Source: DASWJZ01 sp038211615 (GTDB lineage: Bacteria > Pseudomonadota > Alphaproteobacteria > Rhizobiales > Afifellaceae). From it: a stretch of DNA of 64,000 bases. The stretch's first letter is position 1. The number at the start of each line of letters is the position of its first letter. Below the pieces are notes generated by a model. That model was not told where the DNA came from and ran no database searches. It worked only from the letters and a program-made list of their open reading frames with translations. The position numbers were made by a program, and so were the translations under genes. Below are positions 52,801-61,497 of the stretch, one piece after another. Location: NCBI GenBank assembly GCA_038211615.1, contig JBBQVL010000005.1, positions 29,193 to 93,192 of the forward strand. Reading direction: 5' to 3'.

Positions 52801-54138
52801 CGCCGCCGCCACGACTCCGGCAAGAGTTCCATCGTCGGCGCGGACCGGCGAGACGCTGACTTGCGCAAGGATCGTCGTGGCGTCCGGCCGCTTGACCGAA
52901 AGCTCACCCGACCAGCTTGCGCCGGAGTTCAGGCGTGTGGCGAGCTCGCCCAGCTCGAACTGGCCCTTGATCGAGGGGATCACGGCGCCAATCGCGCGCC
53001 CCAGAACCTTCGCCGCAGGCCGTCCGCAGAGTTCTTCCGCGAAGCGGTTCCAGAAGATGATGCGTCCCGCCGTGTCCGTGGCGATCACCGCCTGCTCGAC
53101 GGATTCCAGCAGCTCCGCCTGGAAGCGGATCCGGTCCTCGGCGTTCTTTCGCTCCGTGATGTCCTGGATCATCACGAATTTATGCATCGGCTCGCCCGGT
53201 GCGGTCTGCACCCGCGTGATCGACCGCAGGCCCCAGAAAATGCCGCCATCCTTCCGCAGATAGCGCCGCTCGATGTCCGGCAGCAGCTGCCCTGTCGCCA
53301 GCTCCGTGTCGCGGATCTTGTAATAGTCCGAGCGGTCGGCTGGAACGAGCAGGTCCTCGTAGCGCATCGTCTGCAATTCGGCTTCCGTGTAGCCGACGAG
53401 CTCCGCCATACGCTGGTTGGCGCGAACGATCTGGCCGCCCTTCGCGGTCCAGATCATCGCGACGCTTGAGAGGTCGAAGACCCTCTGGAACCGCACGTCG
53501 CGCTCGGTCAGGATCTGGTTCTCGGATTTGAGGTCGGCCTCCCGGTCGATGCGCAGCCGCTCGAATTTCAGCAGGCCTCCCATGATGACGGTGCCGATGG
53601 GGAAAAAGATCGCGGTCAACGGCAGGATGGTCATCGAGGCGAACTGCGCCGTGGCGAAATCGCCGTAGCCGGCCAGATAGGCCAGCGTCGGAACCGATCC
53701 CCGCACGGCAGCGAGCCCGACGCCGAGCACGAACAGGGTCGGCAGCGAAACGCGCACGTCGAGCAGTCGCACGGCAAGGCTGAACGCGAGCGCTGCCCCG
53801 AGCCCGATCGCGGCGGGACCAAGACTGCTGGTGACCGTCGCGCGGAAGAAAAAGGCCACGAGGGTGGTGACGATCGCCGCAACCGGGCCCCCAAGCAGCG
53901 CCGATATGAGAATGACGACCGAGCGGAGATCGACGAAGATGCTGTCCGTCACCGCGACCGTCTCGAACATCACTACGCCCGCGACGCCGCCAAGCAGGAG
54001 ACCGAATATCGCGCCGCGATAAATGGTGCGCGCCCGCGGAAAGGCGGTCAGGAGAACGCTCACCAGATAGGTGAGGCCGATCAGGATCAGCAGGTTGGTG
54101 ACGAGTTCCCCGGCCAGCGAGGGCAGGTGTGCCATCAT
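49828..54138 (-). CDS. Large membrane hybrid histidine kinase with a Cys-less LOV domain
   Basis: A 1436-residue inner-membrane protein. Residues 1-200: a 5TM-LYT-like membrane sensor. Then two PAS domains (VFDLSSVAMIWTAKGG; ESVEQAVIATDTAGRI), GAF, PAS, GAF, and a LOV-type PAS (about 930-1055). HisKA has H1083 in GGVAHDFNNLLAVI, the ATPase has FFTTKGVGKGSGMGLPMVYG, and a C-terminal receiver has the phospho-Asp in LLFTDLLMPGG. The LOV signature reads GRNARFLQG: the photoactive Cys of GRNCRFLQG is Ala989, and the flavin-sensing Gln (FVGIQ) is Leu1052. The ATG pair at 54138/54135 is the start; the frame upstream has no similarity. It may phosphorylate the neighbouring receiver proteins. Confidence 0.9.
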   Translation of the reverse strand: MMAHLPSLAGELVTNLLILIGLTYLVSVLLTAFPRARTIYRGAIFGLLLGGVAGVVMFETVAVTDSIFVDLRSVVILISALLGGPVAAIVTTLVAFFFRATVTSSLGPAAIGLGAALAFSLAVRLLDVRVSLPTLFVLGVGLAAVRGSVPTLAYLAGYGDFATAQFASMTILPLTAIFFPIGTVIMGGLLKFERLRIDREADLKSENQILTERDVRFQRVFDLSSVAMIWTAKGGQIVRANQRMAELVGYTEAELQTMRYEDLLVPADRSDYYKIRDTELATGQLLPDIERRYLRKDGGIFWGLRSITRVQTAPGEPMHKFVMIQDITERKNAEDRIRFQAELLESVEQAVIATDTAGRIIFWNRFAEELCGRPAAKVLGRAIGAVIPSIKGQFELGELATRLNSGASWSGELSVKRPDATTILAQVSVSPVRADDGTLAGVVAAAADITEEKRARLALLEEQRVLAILNRTAARLNSESDLAVLLRTVTDAGVELIGAEFGALFSGRISPENDHFLLYALSGIGREAFDALPLPREIGLVGPILTDSRIFRWDDVSRDPKYAEAIASHPLQDGASTVRSYLAVPLVSRSGVVIGALFFGHSQAGVFSERSERIMEGIASHAAIAIEKASLFQAAKQEIETRKRAEALLNKSEARFRDFAEVGSDLLWETDERFRITSIVGDSRSVFGLMEEDLIGRSSWDIAKADVRAPEWKQHILDKETRQPFRNFEYPIVDKNGAVRWISTNGRPYFDENGDFRGFRVASTNIAARKHAEAKLAASARQQQSAAVLSQLALQGVPRDDLYQVAVELVARTLGVELVGILELSGDKRVLRLRAGSGWPSQSVNIRAVPLDYCPPLARGINSDVPVHFSRRNFNLIPGLQNDKGSGVALPIGEKAARIGVLVVCSDGFRAFSETDINFLRAISFVLAADAEQRKAEATLRLRDRALEAIGEGIMITDAAEFDNPLIYVNPAFERLTGYSKEEAVGRNARFLQGIETDKDSVGNIRTAVENEAAFRGSVLNYRKDGTPFWNGLTISPIRDPSGATSYFVGILSDETERVQLASQLRQAQKMESLGHLTGGVAHDFNNLLAVILGNSEILFEELEDPELKATAELVMTTAEKGADLTQRLLAFGRRQALHPEPLELGAVIGSLSEMLNRTLGNQVTLETRSTATQPAYVDRGLFESAILNLALNARDAMPGGGLLTIATEVMQSAEGFSGGLKPGAYVRVSVTDTGEGMRQDVLERAFDPFFTTKGVGKGSGMGLPMVYGFVKQSGGHIDIESQVGRGTTVHLYLPVSREAEIRTEAHVELPATGGHERILLVEDEPQVRRFVSNQLTGLGYCVIEAEAGAPALDILRSDEPVDLLFTDLLMPGGMSGFDLVQQAREFLPDLKVLLTTGYAAETDSMLANVKESILKKPYKKQQLAQALRSVLEQAA

Positions 54139-54689
54139 GGATTCAGTCCGCCTGTAGAGCGGCGCGGATTTGCTCCGCGCGCCTCGGACCGGGTTCTTGA
54201 GCGTCTGGTCACCGCGCCATCCCCAAGCAAGCGATCGCCGCCTTTTCCTTGAGGACAGTAATACTGCAACAAAAGGTTGAGGAAGTGCTAAATAATTCAG
54301 TGGGGTTCGAAGCGGATACGGAGAAATATTCTCTCTCAGTCTCCGGTTACGTTGAATAAACCAGGAATATTGCGATTCCGCTAAGCATGGCGCCCGCGGA
54401 TTTTCAACACAAGCGGCAGTTGTGTGAGCCGGAGACGCGGCCCCCGGGGGTCGCGGTCTATTGCCTCGAGCTCTGAACGGCGGCGGGGCGCGCGGTTCGC
54501 CAGCGCATTGCCTGCCGATCGCGCCCATCATGGACGAGACGGGCCTTTCCCGCGCAGCCGGTCAGGCGTTGCGGGCCGCCGCCGTGCTACCCTGCGGCGG
54601 ACACGGGGCTTCGCTCCTGGCGGACCGGGCCGACGTCGCGCACGGCTGGCCTTCAATTTGCGAAAGCCCTCATTTCCGGGAGCAAGAAC
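54139..54689. other. 551-bp divergent gap
   Basis: No gene is supported. A GCGCGGA-TTTGC-TCCGCGC hairpin (7-bp stem) at 54162-54180 sits in the leader of the hybrid kinase. The stretch 54250-54400 is AT-richer and probably contains the kinase promoter, but no -35/-10 pair is convincing. The right half is GC-rich and leads into the VOC gene, whose ribosome site is CGGGAGCAAGAAC. Confidence 0.4.
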
Positions 54690-55136
54690 ATGAAGAACAT
54701 CGTCGGCATCGGCCACATCGCGATTCGCGTGAAGGACATCGACCGCACGCTCGACTTCTATCGCGACCGGCTCGGGTTCCAGGAGATGTTCCGGCTCGAG
54801 CGCGACGGGAAGCTGTGGCTGATGTATCTCCGCATCACCGACACGCAATATATCGAGCTCTTCCCCGAGGCCGAGGGCGACCGTGCGCCGGGGCGCCAGG
54901 CAAACGGACTGAACCACATCTGCCTCGAGGTCGCGAGCCTCGACGGCGTGCTGGACGAACTGGCCAAGGCCGGCGTGCCCATCGCCCGCGAAAAACAGCT
55001 CGGCGCCGACGGCAACCTGCAGGCCTGGATCGAAGACCCCGACGGCAACCGTATCGAACTGATGCAGATGGCAAAGGGGAACATGCAGGAGAAGGCGCTG
55101 AGGGGGTTGGGGAACGACAAGCTAAGAGGGTATTAG
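54690..55136 (+). CDS. VOC-family (glyoxalase/dioxygenase-like) metalloprotein
   Basis: A 148-residue protein with two beta-alpha-beta-beta-beta modules. The four metal-ligand positions are filled: H in GIGHIAIRV, E in TQYIELFPE, H in GLNHICLEV, E in GNRIELMQM. DPDGNRIE is typical of glyoxalase I relatives. The reaction cannot be named. It is the last backbone gene before the lower-GC glycan island. Confidence 0.83.
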   Translation: MKNIVGIGHIAIRVKDIDRTLDFYRDRLGFQEMFRLERDGKLWLMYLRITDTQYIELFPEAEGDRAPGRQANGLNHICLEVASLDGVLDELAKAGVPIAREKQLGADGNLQAWIEDPDGNRIELMQMAKGNMQEKALRGLGNDKLRGY

Positions 55137-55143
55137 TGTATCA

Positions 55144-58100
55144 ATGCGCTTGACGGTTGCAACGCGGTTCTACACGATACACGCAGGTGGACAAGGCGAG
55201 CGCACCCTCAAGATCTTGAGCGGTCCGATGCGACCCAACAGTGCGGCCCAAGTGCAAACAGGGACTCGTGAAGTGGAAAGCGGGAAGGTTGTCGGAACAG
55301 GGCGGGTCTTCCAAGTCAGGGGCGCCGCTATCGACATAGCGCCGAAGCTGGACGCGAAAGGATTCCTCACGTCGCCCTTGGTCACTCAACTTAATGATGC
55401 GATCAGAATCGAACTCGACACAAGACAAACGAGCCTCCGGGACCCTGCTATCGTCGAAGGCGAAATCAGGGCCACAGGCCGCTTTGACGCCGGCTTCTAC
55501 CTAGCGGAACATAAAGATGTAGCGGAAGCCGGCGTAGATCCACTCTGGCACTACGTCAATTTCGGTGAGAGGGAAGCACGCTGGCCGGCGAAGGATTTCG
55601 ACCCAGTCTTCTATAAGAGGTCAAACGCCGACGTTCGAAAGGCAGATATAAACCTCTTCCGTCACTACCTATTTCACGGGGAACAAGAAGGCCGAAAGGG
55701 AAGAAGTTCCCGTGTAAAGGCCGCCTCTCTCTCTCGGCCATCCATACTATTCATCGGTCACGACGCTATTCGCGCGGGAGCACAGAAGGTATTACTGGAA
55801 ACAATAAGATGGTATTCTAAGCACACTCGCTATCGCCTCAAAACCCTCTTACTAGCGCCAGGAGAACTGACATCCGAATTTACCGAGGTCAGCGATGTAT
55901 ACGCAATCAATGGGCTAAATGAAGTCGAGGACGAGGCGTTAAAGGAATTTGTCCGCGACAAAGTAGATGTCGTTTACGTCAACACGATCGCGGCGGGCGG
56001 GATCGTCCCGTGGATCCTAAGGGCCAGCACCGGTTCCATGCCCACGGTGATCTGCCATGTGCACGAAATGGCGGAGGTGATCAGGAGCTATCCAAGGGAA
56101 TTCTCTGCGCTGCGAAATCGCGTTGATACATGGATTTGCGTCTCCGCTCCGACAGCATCGTTTCTTGTCAAGAATGAAGGCATACCCGTATCGAAAGTCC
56201 GAACAGTCGAGGCGTTCATAAACCCGGACCTCAAACCGGATGAAGACGCTGCCGAGCTCCGCCGGCAGGCAAGAGAGTTCCTCGGGTTGACCCCCGATGC
56301 GTTCGTCGTAGTCGGATGCGGGACGGTGTACTGGCGCAAGGATCCGGAAATCTTCATCGAGACAGCCCGGTACGTGGTCGCCGACAGCAAACCCGGAAAG
56401 ATACAATTCGTCTGGTTGGGGTCCGGTGAAGATCTAGAGCGGCTCCGCATCAAAGTCCGAGAGGCGGACCTTCATCGTTCGGTGAAATTGCCGGGAGAGT
56501 TTCCCAACGCTTCGAAGCTCCTCGCGGCCGCAGATCTCTTTTTTCTGTCTTCCAAAGAAGATCCCTTCCCACTCGTATGTCTGGAGGCGGCGCAATTTGC
56601 GATCCCCACTGTTTACTTCAGGGGCTCGTCTGGGATCGGCACGTTCACGAAACGCGACGCGGGTGTAGCTGTAGGACGCCGCCGCGCCGAAGCCGCGGCC
56701 GATGCGATAAGAAAGCTAATCAGAACCCAGCGCATCCGAAAAGCGCTCGGAAGGGAAGCCGCAAAACGGCTGCATAACGAGTACACGTCGGAGATTGCGG
56801 CACGGAAGATATTCCATGAGGTGCGGCGCGCGGCTCGGCTTCGAGCCGAGGTCGCTATAGTAATTCCGAACTTCAACCACGAACGCTACATCAAGCGGCG
56901 AATAGACTCTGTGCTAAATCAATCGATAAAAGATATCGACCTCATCCTGCTCGATGACTGTTCTACTGACGATAGTATGAGTGTGATCCAGCAATATAAG
57001 GGCGATCCGGCGGTACGGATCCATCGGAATAGGAAAAACTCTGGGTCACCATTCAATCAGTGGCGGAAGGGGGTATCACTGGCGTCATCAGAGGTTGTTT
57101 GGATCGCGGAAAGCGATGACGACTGCGACAGTAACTTCCTGGAGGCCCTTTTACCAGAATTCGATGACGAGTTGGTGCAGCTGGCGGTCGGCCGAACAGA
57201 AATAATTGACGAGCACGGGAAGCGGGTAACAGGCGCACTCCAGAATTACTATAAGCGGGCGCATCCAAGCTTGTTTGATAAGAGCTATAAGCAAGATGGG
57301 GCAAAGGAGGTTGATCGGAGCATTAGCGCGATCTGCACGTACGTGAACGGCAGCGGATTGCTGATGCGTCGCAAGCCCTTGGCTGAAGAGTTGGAATGCG
57401 TCAGAGAATTCAGGATGTGCGGCGATTGGAGGATATACCTAGGGCTGCTTCGGCGTGGAAAGGTGAGCTTTCGTGCCGACGCGGAAAGCTATTTCAGACG
57501 TCACCAGAAATCTGTCGTGCATAATCTGGAGGGGACCGAAACATATTTTCGGGAGCGATATGAAATCTCGAAGTATGTAGTTGAGAACTTTCGTCTGCGC
57601 CGGCGCGGCGTCAGGCGAATGTTCGAGGAAATACGGCACGAGTGGAGCCGCTTTTCATCGAGAAATGCCGGCAAGAGGTTAGAGGATTTGTATGGGTTCG
57701 CGGAAATATTGGAGGCGTGGGCCAAGAAGAGAGTTCCGATAACCAAGATCGGGCTTTACGTCCACGGGTTTCTGATGTCGCGCGGAGGGATCGAGCGGTT
57801 CGCGTCGGAACTTGGCAGCGAGCTGGCGATGCGGGGGCACGCCGTTACGATTTTTTGCAGGGGGTGGGGCGGTGGCAGGCCAATGTTCCCGGTTGCCGAA
57901 GCTGTGGACGTGTGCCCGGTCGAATTGGGAGACGAGGCGGGCATCGCTGCATTGCGCGGGGAGATCATCGACAGAGGAATCGAGGTATTCGTTCCCATGC
58001 TGTCTGAGCGGCTATTCGAAGCCGCGGTCTCCGCCGCCGAATGCACGGGGGCGACGATCCTGGTTTCCGAGCACAACGACCCCTGGAAGATTGAGGAGCA

Positions 58101-58830
58101 ATGGTGGGACAGGCCTTCGCGTCAAGAGACGTTTAGACGGGCGGACGCTATTCACGTCCTTCTGGAGCGCTTCAGGGCGTCGTTGGACGCGGACCTCCAA
58201 GCCCGCACTTGGGTAAATCCCCACGGCGTGGCGATCTCTGCTCATAACTCTGCAACCAAGGCTCCTCGAAGAAAGGAGATCATAGTTGTCGCCCGCCTTG
58301 AGCCACAAAAGCGCGTCGACCGCGCAGTCGCCGCTTTCAGGATGGTAGCGAAAGACTTCCCCGATTGGCAGTTGCAGATACACGGCGAGGGCTCTGAGCG
58401 AGTCAGGCTGCAGCAATTAATCGAAGAAGAGAAGCTCGGCGGCCAAGTTTGTCTACGGGGGGTCACAAAGAACATTGAAGACGAATATGCTGCCGCCTCG
58501 TTTCTCACGCTTCCCTCCGAGTTCGAGGGATTTGGGCTGGTTGTTCTCGAGGCCATGCGAGCCGGGCTGCCCGTGGTGGCATTCGCCGACTGCAACGGCC
58601 CAAACGAAATCATCACTCAGATGGCAGACGGAATTCTGGTCGACCCTAGCAGAGGCATAAAGGGCTTAGCCGCCGCCTTTCGCACTCTGATGCGTGGGGG
58701 AACGGAGCATATGCGCGAGACGGCGCGGCAGACCGCCGCACGATACAGCCGAGCGAAGGTATTCGACGCTTGGGAGCACAAGATTCGGGAACTTGCCGAA
58801 TTCAGCGGAGCCGCCGATGACCCCCGCTAA
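55144..58830 (+). CDS. Triple-domain glycosyltransferase (GT4-GT2-GT4)
   Basis: A 1228-residue cytosolic protein. Residues 110-190 hold two surface-glycan repeats (FDAGFYLAEHKDVAEAGVDP; FDPVFYKRSNADV). GT4-A is about 200-560, with the E-x7-E motif in KEDPFPLVCLEAAQ. A GT2 domain (about 568-800) has VAIVIPNFNHERYIKRRIDS and LLDDCSTDDS, then AESDDDCDSNF as the D-x-D site. GT4-B is about 868-1215, with SRGGIERFASELG, VVARLEPQKRVDRA and SEFEGFGLVVLEAMRAG. Three transferases in one chain suggest stepwise synthesis of a short oligosaccharide. Codon use is clearly more AT-rich than in neighbours. The first 110 residues are unassigned. Confidence 0.87.
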   Translation: MRLTVATRFYTIHAGGQGERTLKILSGPMRPNSAAQVQTGTREVESGKVVGTGRVFQVRGAAIDIAPKLDAKGFLTSPLVTQLNDAIRIELDTRQTSLRDPAIVEGEIRATGRFDAGFYLAEHKDVAEAGVDPLWHYVNFGEREARWPAKDFDPVFYKRSNADVRKADINLFRHYLFHGEQEGRKGRSSRVKAASLSRPSILFIGHDAIRAGAQKVLLETIRWYSKHTRYRLKTLLLAPGELTSEFTEVSDVYAINGLNEVEDEALKEFVRDKVDVVYVNTIAAGGIVPWILRASTGSMPTVICHVHEMAEVIRSYPREFSALRNRVDTWICVSAPTASFLVKNEGIPVSKVRTVEAFINPDLKPDEDAAELRRQAREFLGLTPDAFVVVGCGTVYWRKDPEIFIETARYVVADSKPGKIQFVWLGSGEDLERLRIKVREADLHRSVKLPGEFPNASKLLAAADLFFLSSKEDPFPLVCLEAAQFAIPTVYFRGSSGIGTFTKRDAGVAVGRRRAEAAADAIRKLIRTQRIRKALGREAAKRLHNEYTSEIAARKIFHEVRRAARLRAEVAIVIPNFNHERYIKRRIDSVLNQSIKDIDLILLDDCSTDDSMSVIQQYKGDPAVRIHRNRKNSGSPFNQWRKGVSLASSEVVWIAESDDDCDSNFLEALLPEFDDELVQLAVGRTEIIDEHGKRVTGALQNYYKRAHPSLFDKSYKQDGAKEVDRSISAICTYVNGSGLLMRRKPLAEELECVREFRMCGDWRIYLGLLRRGKVSFRADAESYFRRHQKSVVHNLEGTETYFRERYEISKYVVENFRLRRRGVRRMFEEIRHEWSRFSSRNAGKRLEDLYGFAEILEAWAKKRVPITKIGLYVHGFLMSRGGIERFASELGSELAMRGHAVTIFCRGWGGGRPMFPVAEAVDVCPVELGDEAGIAALRGEIIDRGIEVFVPMLSERLFEAAVSAAECTGATILVSEHNDPWKIEEQWWDRPSRQETFRRADAIHVLLERFRASLDADLQARTWVNPHGVAISAHNSATKAPRRKEIIVVARLEPQKRVDRAVAAFRMVAKDFPDWQLQIHGEGSERVRLQQLIEEEKLGGQVCLRGVTKNIEDEYAAASFLTLPSEFEGFGLVVLEAMRAGLPVVAFADCNGPNEIITQMADGILVDPSRGIKGLAAAFRTLMRGGTEHMRETARQTAARYSRAKVFDAWEHKIRELAEFSGAADDPR

Positions 58831-59650
58831 TCTAGGGCGACCATTAGCGGGCGAGCCCAAACGATCCTTTGCCGTGTCAACAGAACTCAACACGAACGCA
58901 GCAGTTATTGGAAGGGCATTAGGCGTCTGTCCCGACATTCACGAACAAGACCATATGTTTGGGTACCTGGCCGGCCACTTGAAGCACCCCATGGTGACCG
59001 CGCTCGGCTACTATTTCAATGGAGGGAGGGACGACGCCGCGCGTGTATTGAACGTCGGAAAGAGACTTGGAGTTATAGCGCCAGGGATACGATTCCTAGA
59101 ATTCGCGGCCGGCTACGGCCGAGTCTCTCGACATCTCAGCCAGGCCATGCGGGACCTAAGGGCAGGCAAGTACTACACAACCGACATTCATCCATCTGCA
59201 GTCTCCTTTCTCAAGGAGAAATTAGGTCTCACCGCCATACAGTCTACCTTAGTGCCAGAAGAGCTACCTCTCTCGCTGCTCTTCAACTATATCTGCGTGC
59301 TGTCGCTGTTCTCCCATCTACCCGACGATCTGTTTCGTCGCTGGCTGAGGGTACTTTACGACCACCTCGATCCGGGCGGATTCATGTTGATAACAACACA
59401 CGGAGAGGACGCATTGAAGATTGCCCCGAATATGGCCGAAGAATACGATAACGAAAAAGGGTTCGGATTTGCCAGACGATCAGAGCAGCTCGACCTAAAG
59501 CCTGATCTATACGGGACAACAGTTGCCACCCCTCGCTACGTGATTCGGGCGGTTTACGAGAACACAACAGGCCGCATCGAGTCCTTTACTCCCGGCTGTT
59601 GGTTTGGAATTCAAGACGAATGGATAATACAAAAGCCAAAAGTAAAGTGA
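58817..59650 (+). CDS. Class I SAM-dependent methyltransferase
   Basis: A 277-residue enzyme starting at ATG 58817, overlapping the glycosyltransferase stop by 14 bases. The SAM-binding loop is RFLEFAAGYGRVSRHLSQ, followed by YYTTDIHPSAVSFLKE and ICVLSLFSHLPDDLFRRWLR, then LDPGGFMLITTHGEDA. Such methyltransferases in glycan loci cap sugars or polysaccharide ends. The target is unknown. Its overlap with the triple transferase gene suggests that both act on the same glycan. Confidence 0.85.
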   Translation: MTPANLGRPLAGEPKRSFAVSTELNTNAAVIGRALGVCPDIHEQDHMFGYLAGHLKHPMVTALGYYFNGGRDDAARVLNVGKRLGVIAPGIRFLEFAAGYGRVSRHLSQAMRDLRAGKYYTTDIHPSAVSFLKEKLGLTAIQSTLVPEELPLSLLFNYICVLSLFSHLPDDLFRRWLRVLYDHLDPGGFMLITTHGEDALKIAPNMAEEYDNEKGFGFARRSEQLDLKPDLYGTTVATPRYVIRAVYENTTGRIESFTPGCWFGIQDEWIIQKPKVK

Positions 59651-59693
59651 AAACGGACTTGATTTATAAAGTAGGTGCACGGACAGCTTATGA

Positions 59694-60413
59694 ATGAAGA
59701 TACTATTTGCGCACATCCCAAAGAACGCTGGGACCGCCATTGCAACGGTATTTCTGAAGGCTCTCGGCAGCGAAGAAGTATTTAACTTTGAAAACGGGCC
59801 TCAGTCGGACGATTTTCAAATCCACCGTAATAGAATAATAGACAGGTATAGTTTTATCACGGGTCACGTGCCAGTGTCACTATATGGTGACGCGCTGTCA
59901 AGATTTGACGTGATAATATGTGTGATCCGAAACCCTCTCGATAGGTTCTGGTCTGTTTTTCGGTTCCTAGGTAATGCGCCGGGCTCTGCCGTGCTGTCGG
60001 CAGATGAGTTCCTAGAAAGATTCTATTTATCGAACCCGGCCACAAGAAATGAGCAAATTGGATATTTTGCGGAAGAAAACAGATATCGCTCGGCGGTAGA
60101 GCGTGTTTGTGGGGACCGGCGCGTGTTTGTATTGCGGTTCGAGAAATTGCAGGAGGATCTCGCGATGCTACTCGCCACGATTGACCTACCGGGGGCTTTG
60201 GGTGAGCTGAGGGGCCGGCGGTGGTTTAGGCCATGGAAAGTCCCCAACTTAGAGCGGATAAACGTTACGAAGGCGTCAGCAAGCCTGTGGGAGTGGTTGA
60301 ACGCTGATAGATACGCCAAGTGTCATCATTGGTTCGAGGAGGATTTTCTGTTTTACGAGTTTGCCAGAAGGAACTTGGTAGGAGGCCGACCTGTGGGGAG
60401 TAGCTGGCCGTAA
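59694..60413 (+). CDS. Sulfotransferase family protein
   Basis: A 239-residue protein with the PAPS 5'-phosphosulfate loop near the start (KILFAHIPKNAGTAIATVFL) and the 3'-phosphate motif in ICVIRNPLDRFWSVFRF. A mid-region FEKLQEDLAMLLATIDLPG is typical of the sulfotransferase-2 group. It would transfer sulfate to a sugar hydroxyl. The gene is AT-rich (many ATA, TTA and AGA codons) and follows the methyltransferase by 43 bp. Convergent with the next methyltransferase gene. Confidence 0.8.
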   Translation: MKILFAHIPKNAGTAIATVFLKALGSEEVFNFENGPQSDDFQIHRNRIIDRYSFITGHVPVSLYGDALSRFDVIICVIRNPLDRFWSVFRFLGNAPGSAVLSADEFLERFYLSNPATRNEQIGYFAEENRYRSAVERVCGDRRVFVLRFEKLQEDLAMLLATIDLPGALGELRGRRWFRPWKVPNLERINVTKASASLWEWLNADRYAKCHHWFEEDFLFYEFARRNLVGGRPVGSSWP

Positions 60414-60452
60414 TGCCGATGATATTCGTCCGGCGGTGCAAGAACGCCTAGG

Positions 60453-61133
60453 CTACGCGGGAGCGACGGTCTCCGAAGGTGTGATTTCAGTCTGAGTGCC
60501 GGCGATTTCCATGTCCTCGGTAACCGGCGAGAACGCCGCCAGGGTAGTCTCGCCCGCGATCCTGATGTTTCGGCATGGGAAATGCGGGTGCACAAAATTC
60601 TGGGGTTCTCTGCGCAAGGGCGGGCCGAGCGCAAATATTGCGACAAAGTCGTTCCACTGATCACTGCGCCGGTCCGCTACAAAGGATTCCACACAAGCGA
60701 CAGGCTGGCCACGGCGCCTGCCCCATCTTTCGAGTGCTAGAGAGGCATCGGGATAGAAGCGCCAGCAATCCAAGGGGTGTTGATGCACCATGCCGTTCGT
60801 CGGCGCGTTCACATATATATACCCACCAAGTTTTGTGATCCTGCACATTTCGGCGAATGTTTCCCAGAAGAACATGTCGTGTTCCAGAACCGAGCTTGCG
60901 ATAGTTATGTCGAATACTCGATCTACAAATGGGAGCGGCTCGGCAGGGTCGACGCAGAGATCCACTGCGGGGCCGGCGGTGGCATCGAGCCCGAGGTAAG
61001 TCGAATTCTCGGGCTGATGGTCACGTAAAGTGCCATTGAGGTTCAGGGCCCCGATTTCGACAATAGTGCGGTGGGAAGCGCACCAGTAAAGCTCAAAGAA
61101 CTTTTTCCCGATATTGTACGCGGTATCATGCAC
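60453..61133 (-). CDS. Class I SAM-dependent methyltransferase
   Basis: A 226-residue enzyme. The start is GTG 61133, with AAAAGGAG six bases upstream; this gives HDTAYNIGKKFFELYW, the usual start of the family. SAM motifs: TIVEIGALNLNGTLRDH, YLGLDATAGPAVDLCVDPAE, FDITIASSVLEHDMFFWE and GGYIYVNAPTNG. QHPLDCWRFYPDASLALERWG marks a group often found beside glycosyltransferases. Last gene of the glycan island, on the opposite strand. Confidence 0.82.
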   Translation of the reverse strand: MHDTAYNIGKKFFELYWCASHRTIVEIGALNLNGTLRDHQPENSTYLGLDATAGPAVDLCVDPAEPLPFVDRVFDITIASSVLEHDMFFWETFAEMCRITKLGGYIYVNAPTNGMVHQHPLDCWRFYPDASLALERWGRRRGQPVACVESFVADRRSDQWNDFVAIFALGPPLRREPQNFVHPHFPCRNIRIAGETTLAAFSPVTEDMEIAGTQTEITPSETVAPA

Positions 61134-61246
61134 GCATGACTCCTTTTGGCGCAATCGCACAGTGTAGGAGGGGCCATGCGCCCGGGCCACAACCTGAAAT
61201 GTATCATCTAGATACGAGACTACCGCAGCGCGAACATGCTGTCTAT

Positions 61247-61450
61247 TCACGTGAAGCAGAATCCCCAGAACGCTGTGTCCCGTCGCCGCATACGCGCCCC
61301 TACCCCGAGCACCGCGCCGATTATCGGTAGCCCGTTCGCCGTCACCGGGCGGTAGCAGGCCTGGCGCGCGAGGATTTTGGAGTCGCGGAGGCGCCGTGAG
61401 AGGTTGCGGCAGATCGTCTCCAGGCGCTCCAGCGCACCGGGATCGGGCGT
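61247..61450 (-). pseudogene. Fragment of a DAO-family FAD oxidoreductase with frameshift
   Basis: Minus-strand reading gives LERLETICRNLSRRL, ARQACYRPVTANGLPIIGAV and then, only after a one-base frame change near 61290, GAYAATGHSVLGILLH. This matches the C-terminal block of DadA/ThiO-like oxidoreductases (R-P-x-T-x-x-G-L-P-x-I-G ... GAYVATGHSVWG). The expected N-A-P-A-T-G continuation is missing: similarity ends abruptly near 61250, at the edge of the AT-rich glycan region. The 5' portion is also absent, since mlaD ends at 61498. Broken at both ends and frameshifted. Confidence 0.75.
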
Positions 61451-61497
61451 CACGTCCGCCGGGTCCTCGGGTACCGGGCTTTTCGGCGGCCTGGGGT

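Noticed and set aside
49828..54531. Longer form of the hybrid kinase starting at 54531
   Set aside because: The extra 131 residues are not protein-like and precede a membrane helix that fits a start at 54138.
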